A stretch of DNA of 11,263 nucleotides from assembly GCA_013153555.1 (NCBI GenBank), contig JAADEF010000083.1, positions 1 to 11,263 of the forward strand, in the 5' to 3' direction. Below, one piece after another: positions 5,732 to 11,263 of this stretch. How positions within the stretch are numbered: the first letter of the stretch is position 1; each line of letters opens with the position of its first letter. This DNA comes from Candidatus Nanohalarchaeota archaeon (GTDB lineage Archaea; EX4484-52; JAADEF01). Made by a program: the position numbers and the translations under genes. The notes beneath the pieces are model-generated. The model saw nothing but the letters and a program-made list of their open reading frames with translations. It was not told where the DNA came from and ran no database searches.

Positions 5732-7006
5732 TTACTTGTTAGCTGGAACTAAGTCCAACACAACACCTGCAGCAATAGTCATTCCCATATCTCTAATAGC
5801 GAATCTTGCCAATTCTGGGAATTCGCTTTGTTTTTCAAGCACAATTGGCTTGATAGGTACTAATTTAACGATTGCTGCATCTCCTGGTTTAATAAAGTCT
5901 GGGTTTTCTTCTTTCACTTCACCAGTTCTTGGATCTATTTTCTTTAAGATTTCCTCAAATCTGCATGCTGCGTGAGCAGTGTGTGCGTGCACCACAGGAG
6001 TGTAACCTTTGGTTATAACAGATGGGTGTTGTAATACAATGATTTGTGCGGTGAATTCCTTCACCACAGTAGGAGGATTGTCTGGTTTACCAATTACATC
6101 TCCTCTGCTTACCTCGTCTTTGTTAACACCCCTTACATTAATACCTACATTATCTCCTGCTTTAGCTTCATTTAATGGTTCGTGGTGCATTTCTATGCTC
6201 TTAACTTCTGCCTCTTTGTGAGAAGGCTCTATTATTATTTTGTCTCCAGGTCTCATGGTTCCTGTTTCTACTCTACCTACAATAACAGTACCTACTCCTT
6301 TAATGCTATAAACATCTTGGATTGGCATTCTTAATGGCTTATCAACAGGCAATTGAGGTGGTTCAATTGCATCTAAAGCCTCTATTAAGGTAGGTCCGTT
6401 ATACCACGGCATTTTATCAGATTTCTTAGCTACATTATCTCCATACCACGCAGATATCGGTATAAATAATATTTTTGAAGTATCGTAACCCACAGTCTTT
6501 AACAAGTTTTCAACTTCTTTTTTAACTTCTTCAAATCTCTTTTGATCGTAGTTGACTTCATCCATCTTGTTAATAACAACAATAAGGTTTTTGATACCCA
6601 TGGTTCTTGCTAAGAAAACATGTTCTTTGGTTTGAGGCATCACTCCGTCTTTTGCTCCTACTACTAAGATTGCTACATCTGCTTGGCTAGCACCAGTAAT
6701 CATGTTTTTAACAAAATCTCTGTGTCCTGGAGCATCTATTATAGTGTAATAATATTTGTTAGTATCAAATCTTTGATGCATGACATCAATAGTAACTCCT
6801 CTTTCTCTTTCCTCCTTCATTCTATCCATTAAGAATGCAAACTTAAAGCTTTCTTTCTTCAATTCTTTTGCTTTTTCCTCTATTTTTCTCATTTCTTGTT
6901 CAGGAACATTTCCAGTGTCCCATAATAGCCTACCAACTAAGGTAGATTTTCCTTGATCAACGTGTCCGATAGTGACCAGGTTAACGTGTGGTTTTTCAGC
7001 TGCCAT
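5732..7006 (-). CDS. tuf: Translation elongation factor EF-1 alpha (aEF1A)
   Basis: 424 aa, full length. This GTPase brings aminoacyl-tRNA to the ribosome. The GTP-binding motifs are complete: G1 GHVDQGKST (14-22), switch region ERERGVTIDV, G3 DAPGH (91-95), G4 NKMD (146-149) and G5 SAW (185-187). Domains 2 and 3 follow, with IKGVGTVIVGRVETG and HAHTAHAACRF. The residue before GKS is Gln, where His, Ala or Ser is common; P-loop function should be preserved. The ATG is preceded by GAGGTGAT with 5-nt spacing, a perfect match to the 16S 3' end. It is the first gene of the EF-1 alpha-uS10-fen1 unit and has a long, structured upstream region. Confidence 0.98.
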   Translation of the reverse strand: MAAEKPHVNLVTIGHVDQGKSTLVGRLLWDTGNVPEQEMRKIEEKAKELKKESFKFAFLMDRMKEERERGVTIDVMHQRFDTNKYYYTIIDAPGHRDFVKNMITGASQADVAILVVGAKDGVMPQTKEHVFLARTMGIKNLIVVINKMDEVNYDQKRFEEVKKEVENLLKTVGYDTSKILFIPISAWYGDNVAKKSDKMPWYNGPTLIEALDAIEPPQLPVDKPLRMPIQDVYSIKGVGTVIVGRVETGTMRPGDKIIIEPSHKEAEVKSIEMHHEPLNEAKAGDNVGINVRGVNKDEVSRGDVIGKPDNPPTVVKEFTAQIIVLQHPSVITKGYTPVVHAHTAHAACRFEEILKKIDPRTGEVKEENPDFIKPGDAAIVKLVPIKPIVLEKQSEFPELARFAIRDMGMTIAAGVVLDLVPANK

Positions 7007-7011
7007 ATTAT

Positions 7012-7019
7012 ATCACCTC
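7012..7019 (-). promoter_or_regulatory. Strong Shine-Dalgarno of EF-1 alpha
   Basis: GAGGTGAT on the minus strand, 5 nt before the ATG, fully complementary to AUCACCUC. It is the best ribosome-binding site in the window, fitting a highly expressed gene, and shows that this mRNA has a leader, unlike the gene at 1141. Confidence 0.85.
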
Positions 7020-7058
7020 TACAACATATCAACTTCTGATAGCATATTATAAAGTAAG

Positions 7059-7067
7059 TTTTAAAAA
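7059..7067 (-). promoter_or_regulatory. Likely TATA box of EF-1 alpha
   Basis: TTTTTAAAA on the minus strand would place the transcription start near 7038 and give a leader of about 30 nt carrying the Shine-Dalgarno. A second candidate box lies at 7098-7107 inside an inverted repeat, so the choice is uncertain. Confidence 0.45.
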
Positions 7068-7075
7068 GCTTACCA

Positions 7076-7117
7076 TTTGTTGAGATGAAGCATAAGATAT
7101 TTAAAACACTCAACAAA
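7076..7117. repeat. Perfect 9-bp inverted repeat upstream of EF-1 alpha
   Basis: TTTGTTGAG at 7076-7084 is the exact reverse complement of CTCAACAAA at 7109-7117, with 24 nt between. The spacer includes a TATA-like stretch (7098-7107). It could be an operator around a promoter or a hairpin in a longer EF-1 alpha leader. Confidence 0.6.
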
Positions 7118-7170
7118 GAAAACATACCTATATACAATATTAAACATAAAGATCATATTTTTTTAATTAA

Positions 7171-7242
7171 TGTCTCTCTTCCCTGGGTGTAAGAGTAGGG
7201 CAGCAAGATGCCACCCCACCTCACATCCCAGTAAGGGAGATA
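7171..7242. ncRNA. Candidate structured non-coding RNA (GC-rich block)
   Basis: The 322-nt gene-free interval 7007-7328 is AT-rich except for this block, roughly 55% G+C by hand count. Read on the plus strand, it folds into a long rod: an outer TCTC..CC with GGGAGA, then TGGGTGT with ACATCCCA (one bulge), GAG with CTC, and an inner GGCA-loop-TGCC. In AT-rich archaea such islands are often structured RNAs. It is not a tRNA (no T-arm), and it is too short for 5S, SRP or RNase P RNA. I see no convincing C/D boxes. An ACA follows the stem on both strands (ATAAAACA plus, GAGAGACA minus), so an H/ACA guide is possible but the K-turn is not evident. A good minus-strand TATA-like box (7285-7298) would start transcription near 7266. 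The strand is unresolved; a structured EF-1 alpha leader is the alternative. Confidence 0.45.
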
Positions 7243-7284
7243 AAACAAACATGAAAATAGCTGTATGATATGGTTTAAGGGTTT

Positions 7285-7298
7285 CATATTTTAAATAT
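7285..7298 (-). promoter_or_regulatory. TATA-like box upstream of the GC-rich block
   Basis: ATATTTAAAATATG on the minus strand resembles the tRNA promoter boxes at the left end. It would start a minus-strand transcript near 7266, about 20 nt before the structured block. The core is close to palindromic, so it does not set direction by itself. Confidence 0.3.
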
Positions 7299-7328
7299 AT
7301 TTCTTTTATTTAGCATATAAAAATAATA

Positions 7329-7928
7329 TCATTCATCAGTAGTTATTATTATCACAGGCAATCTTTTTATCTCCTCTTTTTCAGCTTCTTCCTCTGTTTC
7401 TGTTTCTTCTTTTTTGATGCGAATAACTTCCTCGTGCTTTTCTGTAGAAGGTTTGGACGGTTCTGATTTGTGGTGGTGTTCTTTTTTAGATAAAGGCTTA
7501 GTAAACGGTCGAGGTCTGAATTCCAAGGGTCTGGCGTCTAAGGAAAATTCAAGCACATCATACACAATAAACCTCACCAAAAGTATGATCATAATAATAG
7601 CAAATAAGCTTTCAACTAATAATTGATAGGAAGGATATAAAGAAGTGTTCCAATATCTTATTGCATATCCATAATTATTAATGATTCGTCCTATTCCCAA
7701 CAAAAGCACTCCGTTCATCAAACTTGAATAAAAAGGCTTAATTTCTCGTTTAAGTAAATATTGAGAATGAGAGCGGTAATTAGTGAAATCATAATACATC
7801 ATAAAGTAAATGCCTAAAATAAATAAATTTATTGCAGTGCTGTATAGAAAAGCAGTATCATTTCCGTAACTTATAAAAATTATGGTTGCTATTAAAAAAA
7901 GACCTATCATTAAATCGTTTCTCTCCAT
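7329..7928 (-). CDS. Unknown membrane protein with charged C-terminal tail
   Basis: 199 aa; I do not recognise the family. Hydrophobic stretches at about 6-21, 26-46, 67-81 and 102-124 suggest four membrane segments, the third being weak. After a PRPLEFRPRPF stretch (133-142) comes a hydrophilic tail with a His-rich spot (HHH, 151-153), Pro/Ser/Lys, then a Glu/Lys-rich segment (about 165-188), ending in a short hydrophobic strand LPVIIITT. The tail would be soluble, probably cytoplasmic, and could form a coiled or disordered region for electrostatic contacts. ATG at 7928 is well supported by GAGGT 6 nt upstream. It has its own promoter and diverges from the Lon-like gene. Function unknown; an adaptor or scaffold role is only a guess. 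Confidence 0.8.
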   Translation of the reverse strand: MERNDLMIGLFLIATIIFISYGNDTAFLYSTAINLFILGIYFMMYYDFTNYRSHSQYLLKREIKPFYSSLMNGVLLLGIGRIINNYGYAIRYWNTSLYPSYQLLVESLFAIIMIILLVRFIVYDVLEFSLDARPLEFRPRPFTKPLSKKEHHHKSEPSKPSTEKHEEVIRIKKEETETEEEAEKEEIKRLPVIIITTDE

Positions 7929-7974
7929 GCTATTACCTCTTCATCTAACCATTATTAAAAATTTAGCAACAGGG

Positions 7975-7989
7975 CATATATATAATTTT
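7975..7989 (-). promoter_or_regulatory. TATA box of the charged-tail membrane protein
   Basis: The minus strand reads AAAATTATATATATG. It would start transcription near 7955, leaving a leader of about 27 nt with the GAGGT ribosome-binding site. Confidence 0.6.
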
Positions 7990-8032
7990 GTTAGATTACG
8001 AATTTTATAATTAATGAGATAGCCTACTAATA

Positions 8033-8043
8033 ATTTTAAAAAT
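8033..8043 (+). promoter_or_regulatory. TATA-like box of the Lon-like protease gene
   Basis: An AT-rich TTTTAAAAATTTT stretch is centred about 27 nt before the ATG at 8067. No Shine-Dalgarno precedes that ATG, so a leaderless or nearly leaderless mRNA is likely. The local AT-richness makes the exact box uncertain. Confidence 0.4.
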
Positions 8044-8066
8044 TTTATTACCCTATTTAGATAAAT

Positions 8067-8861
8067 ATGTCTTCCAGTAAAATTAAAACAGTTGCATACC
8101 TTTCTTTAATAGTAAGTATATTGGCGTTATTTGTATCTTTTACTTCTTTATATTTACTCACTCTTTTTTACCATCACATTCAACAAAATTCAAATACTGT
8201 GCCTGTAATAGTAACAATAAATGGCTCACAAACCATGTACTTACCGCAGATAACAGTACCTATCGTGGCAGTAACCACAGATGGTGAAGGTGTGCTAGGC
8301 TATTTGCATATCAAAACTATGCCAGGACACGGCAACATTTTATTAGAAGCCAATCCGTTCTCTGAAATTGATTTGCAGTATTCTTTAAACAAAGCATTAA
8401 GTGTAGCAAGAATGGTAACTCAAAAATATACTGTTCCTTATGATTTTGTATTTTCCTATGATGTGGGAGATGCTCAAGTCATAGGAGGAGAAAGTGCAGG
8501 AGCTGCTGCATGTTTAGGAATCATTGCAATTTTAGAAAATAGAAGCATCAAAGAGAAGGTAGCAATTACAGGAACTATTGAATTAGACGGAAGCATAGGT
8601 AAAGTAGGTGGTGTTTTTGAGAAAGCTCAAGCAGCAGCAGAAGCAGGATATAAAGTATTTCTAGTTCCAAAAGGTCAAAGCATTTTAATATATTACGAAA
8701 AGAAAGTCATTAAAAGAGAAATTATGCCTGGGTATTATATTTACAGCACAAGATATGTTCCTCAAACATTAGATTTAAAAGAATATGCTAAGCAAGAATG
8801 GGGCATGGAAATAATTGAAGTAAGTAATATTTACGAAGCAATGAATTATATGTTAGAGTGA
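8067..8861 (+). CDS. Membrane-anchored Lon-type (S16) serine protease without ATPase
   Basis: 264 aa. A short basic N-terminus (SSSKIK) precedes one hydrophobic segment (about 9-34), then a linker. From about 65 on it is a Lon proteolytic domain: the nucleophile is S143 in GGESAGAA and the lysine of the Ser-Lys dyad is K186 in GGVFEKAQAA, 43 residues later, the same spacing as in E. coli Lon. GTIELDGSIGKVGGV and AAEAGYKVFLVP are further Lon-domain signatures. There is no AAA+ module, so it cannot unfold substrates with ATP; it resembles the archaeal stand-alone Lon-domain proteases grouped as COG1750. By the positive-inside rule the catalytic domain would face outside, or the segment is a cleavable signal. 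It is the first gene of a two-gene unit; valS begins 4 nt after its stop. Confidence 0.85.
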   Translation: MSSSKIKTVAYLSLIVSILALFVSFTSLYLLTLFYHHIQQNSNTVPVIVTINGSQTMYLPQITVPIVAVTTDGEGVLGYLHIKTMPGHGNILLEANPFSEIDLQYSLNKALSVARMVTQKYTVPYDFVFSYDVGDAQVIGGESAGAAACLGIIAILENRSIKEKVAITGTIELDGSIGKVGGVFEKAQAAAEAGYKVFLVPKGQSILIYYEKKVIKREIMPGYYIYSTRYVPQTLDLKEYAKQEWGMEIIEVSNIYEAMNYMLE

Positions 8862-8865
8862 GATA

Positions 8866-11263
8866 ATGGGCGAACCAAAGCTAAAAGATAAGAGATGGAA
8901 CAAAGATTGGGAAATTGATATTGCAGAAGAATGGAGAAACAATAAAGCATATAAATTCAATAAAAATACTAAGAAAAAGATATATTCTATTGATACACCT
9001 CCTCCTTATGTAAATGCTCCGGTGCATATGGGACATGCAACCACATATACTTTAATGGATATGTTTGCCAGATTTAGAAGGCTCGTAGGATATGAAGTTT
9101 TATTTCCTTTGGGTATGGACCGCAATGGTTTGCCAATAGAAATAGCAGCTGAAAAAAAATACGGCATCATACCATCTCAACACAATAGAGAGGAATTTCT
9201 AAATAAATGCAAAGAATTGCTGGAAGAGTTCTCTACGAAAAGTGCAGAAACTTTTTTCAGATTAGGAATAAGTTTTAACAGCTGGGATGTTGGAACAAAA
9301 ATAGGAGATCTTTACCTAACAGATATGGACGAATACAGAGCACTTACACAATACACTTTTATGGTTTTATGGAAAAAAGGACTTATTTATGAAGATGAAA
9401 GAATAAATAATTATTGTCCAAAATTAAAAACTACTATTGCAGATTCAGAAATAAGCTATATAGAAAAAGAAACCTTCCTTAATTACATAACTTTCAAAGT
9501 AAAAGAAACAGGAGAAGAAATAGTTGTAGGAACCACTCGTCCTGAACTTCTTGGCGCATGTAAAGCAATAATCTTTAATCCACAAGACGAAAGATATAAG
9601 CATTTAGAAGGAAAGCATGCCATCGTACCTTTATACAATAGAGAAATTAAAATTATGGCTCATCCTTATGCTAAAAAAGAATTTGGAACAGGATTAGTAA
9701 TGATGTGTTCTTTTGGAGATTATGCAGATGTAAGGTTTTTTAGAGAGCAAAACTTAAAACCTCTCATTCTTATTAATGAAGAAGGCAGAATGAATGAAAA
9801 AGCAGGTAAAGAATTGGAAGGATTGAAAGTAGAAGATGCCAGAAAAAAAATAATTGAGATGCTTAAAGAAGCAGGTTATTTAGTAAAACAAGAAAAAATT
9901 AAGCACAAAGTTCCGGTTAATGAACGAACCAAAACACCCATAGAATTCATTGCTATGAAAGAGCTTTATTTAAAGCAGGTTGAGTTCAAAGAGGAAATAA
10001 GGCGTATCAGCAGAAATATAAAATTCTTTTCAGAAGAATCCCGTAAAATATTAGAACAATGGATAGATAATATCAGCATAGATTGGCCTATTTCAAGAAG
10101 GAGATACTATGCAACAGAAATACCTTTATGGTATTGTAAGAAATGCGGACATGCCATGGTGCCAGAGCCAAATGCTTCCAAACTAACTTACTACCAACCA
10201 TGGAAAGAAAATCCTCCGTTTGAAAAATGTGAAAAATGTGGAGGAAAAGAATTCATAGGAGAAACACGAGTATTTGATACATGGTTTGATTCATCAATCA
10301 CTCCCCTCTTTATCGGAGGGTATGTGAGAGATCATAAATTCTTTACAGATAAGCTTAATGAACGCATAACCTTAAGACCTCAAGGAAAAGACATTATAAG
10401 GACATGGCTTTACTATACCTTACTTAGAGTGTATCAGCTTACAGGAAGAGAGGCATTTGAACATGTGTGGATAAATCATCATGTATTGGATGAAAAAGGT
10501 AACAAAATGTCGAAAAGTTTAGGTAATGTTATTGACCCTCAAGAAATAATAAAAAAATATGGTGCTGAGCCGTTTAGGTTGTGGTGTGCATTTGAGGGCA
10601 ACATGCATAAAGGTGATTTTAGAGTAAGCTACGAAAGAATCGAAGGTGCTGGTAAATTCCTAACCAAGCTATGGAATGTTTCAAGATTCATAAGCTCTTT
10701 TGAGATTGTTGAGGATCAGCCAGAGAAACTTACCGAAACTGATAAAGCCTTTTTAGTTAAGCTTAATGAGCTTATAAAAGATACATACTATCACTACATG
10801 CGTTATGAGGTGCATGATGCAGCAGTTAAAATAAGAGATTTTGTGTGGGATGTGTTTGCAAGCCACTATATTGAATTAGTTAAATCTAGAGCTTACAATT
10901 CTTACGGAAAATATACAGAAGAAGAGCAAAAATCTGCATTATATGTATTACACAAAGCCCTGCAAGCCATATTGATAATGATACACCCTGTTGTGCCTTT
11001 CGCAACTTATAAAATAATGAAAGAAATATATAACAAAAACATATTAAAAGAAAACTATCCTGAAATAATAGACATCTCAACAGAAGTTGATTTTGAAAAA
11101 ATAATGGAAATAAACTCGGCAATCTGGAAGTTCAAGAAAGATCATGGTTTGAGCTTAAAATCTTCTTTAAAACAAGCAGTTCTTCCTTCTTATTTATCCG
11201 AGGTGTTCAATGACTTAAAGGTTATGCACAACATTGAGGAAATAAAAGAAGGAAAAGAGATAA
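8866..11263 (+). CDS. valS: Valyl-tRNA synthetase (archaeal form), 3' end cut by window
   Basis: 799 codons are visible and the frame is still open at the window edge; only the C-terminal end is missing. It charges tRNA-Val. The class I signature is HMGH (54-57), after PPPYVNAPV. The editing (CP1) domain spans about 206-365, with GTTRPEL (222-228) and FGDYADVRFF. WPISRRRYYATEIPLW (407-422) leads into a zinc-ribbon pair, CKKCG (C424, C427) and CEKCGG (C455, C458). FDTWFDSSITPL, LRPQGKDIIRTW and KMSKS (547-551) follow, then the helical anticodon-binding domain. GMDRNGLPIE, WFDSSITPL and the zinc ribbon favour archaeal ValRS over IleRS or LeuRS. ATG at 8866 lies 4 nt after the protease stop, with GAGTGA upstream, so the two genes are probably cotranscribed. 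All catalytic motifs are intact. Confidence 0.95.
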   Translation, partial: MGEPKLKDKRWNKDWEIDIAEEWRNNKAYKFNKNTKKKIYSIDTPPPYVNAPVHMGHATTYTLMDMFARFRRLVGYEVLFPLGMDRNGLPIEIAAEKKYGIIPSQHNREEFLNKCKELLEEFSTKSAETFFRLGISFNSWDVGTKIGDLYLTDMDEYRALTQYTFMVLWKKGLIYEDERINNYCPKLKTTIADSEISYIEKETFLNYITFKVKETGEEIVVGTTRPELLGACKAIIFNPQDERYKHLEGKHAIVPLYNREIKIMAHPYAKKEFGTGLVMMCSFGDYADVRFFREQNLKPLILINEEGRMNEKAGKELEGLKVEDARKKIIEMLKEAGYLVKQEKIKHKVPVNERTKTPIEFIAMKELYLKQVEFKEEIRRISRNIKFFSEESRKILEQWIDNISIDWPISRRRYYATEIPLWYCKKCGHAMVPEPNASKLTYYQPWKENPPFEKCEKCGGKEFIGETRVFDTWFDSSITPLFIGGYVRDHKFFTDKLNERITLRPQGKDIIRTWLYYTLLRVYQLTGREAFEHVWINHHVLDEKGNKMSKSLGNVIDPQEIIKKYGAEPFRLWCAFEGNMHKGDFRVSYERIEGAGKFLTKLWNVSRFISSFEIVEDQPEKLTETDKAFLVKLNELIKDTYYHYMRYEVHDAAVKIRDFVWDVFASHYIELVKSRAYNSYGKYTEEEQKSALYVLHKALQAILIMIHPVVPFATYKIMKEIYNKNILKENYPEIIDISTEVDFEKIMEINSAIWKFKKDHGLSLKSSLKQAVLPSYLSEVFNDLKVMHNIEEIKEGKEI

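Noticed and set aside
5661..6221. Open frames antisense to EF-1 alpha and uS10
   Set aside because: They lie opposite strongly conserved coding sequence and show no family features of their own.
6937..7137. Short frame running from upstream DNA into the EF-1 alpha 5' end
   Set aside because: It is out of frame with EF-1 alpha over the promoter and ribosome-binding site; its composition is like intergenic DNA.
7171..7242. GC-rich block as a tRNA, 5S rRNA, SRP RNA or C/D box RNA
   Set aside because: There is no T-arm TTCGA or anticodon arm, it is much too short for 5S or SRP RNA, and no RUGAUGA/CUGA pair is visible. Left as an unclassified candidate.
8866..11263. Isoleucyl- or leucyl-tRNA synthetase as the identity of the right-edge gene
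   Set aside because: GMDRNGLPIE, the WFDSSITPL segment, the zinc ribbon after WPISRRRYYATEIPLW and the overall arrangement fit archaeal ValRS; IleRS typically shows GWDTHGLP.
1..11263. Defence island, CRISPR array or mobile element
   Set aside because: No repeat arrays, nuclease/helicase defence genes, transposase or terminal inverted repeats are seen; the gene content is core housekeeping plus a few unknowns.

Overview
The window is AT-rich archaeal chromosome. The archaeal assignment rests on the genes: an EF-1 alpha type elongation factor followed directly by ribosomal protein uS10, a FEN-1 flap endonuclease beginning MGVNL, and an archaeal-form valyl-tRNA synthetase. It also rests on TATA-like boxes about 25 nt upstream of genes, Shine-Dalgarno sites matching AUCACCUC, at least one probably leaderless mRNA, and tRNA genes without an encoded CCA. 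The lineage cannot be fixed from sequence alone. A euryarchaeal or DPANN-type organism fits, with low confidence. No mobile element, CRISPR array or integrase is visible.

Layout. (1) 1-1069, minus strand: tRNA-Ser(GCU), a class I SAM methyltransferase, tRNA-Glu(UUC) and tRNA-Cys(GCA). Each tRNA has a TATA-like box at the same distance from its 5' end. The methyltransferase has no visible promoter of its own and probably rides on the tRNA-Ser transcript. (2) 1141-4366, plus strand: a tight four-gene operon from a leaderless start, encoding a sugar-nucleotidyltransferase, an AIM24/TIGR00266 protein, a CcdA-like membrane thiol-electron carrier with a Cys-rich C-terminal extension, and a CNNM/CBS transporter-like protein. 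(3) 7006-4363, minus strand: EF-1 alpha, uS10 and FEN-1 as one operon, joining translation to DNA replication/repair. FEN-1 converges on the CNNM gene so tightly that one TTAA supplies both stop codons. (4) 7007-7328: a gene-free interval with the EF-1 alpha promoter, a perfect 9-bp inverted repeat around a second TATA-like box, and an isolated GC-rich block of about 70 nt that folds into a rod and may be an unannotated non-coding RNA. (5) 7928-7329, minus strand: an unrecognised small membrane protein with a highly charged tail. (6) 8067 to the right edge, plus strand: a membrane-anchored Lon-type (S16) protease domain without ATPase, followed 4 nt later by valS, which is cut by the window edge.

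Most of the window is informational housekeeping. The parts most worth following are the structured GC-rich block, the tRNA-Ser/methyltransferase arrangement, the Cys-rich CcdA extension, the shortened PCNA-binding tail of FEN-1 and the unknown charged-tail membrane protein. I do not see a clear new defence or mobile system.
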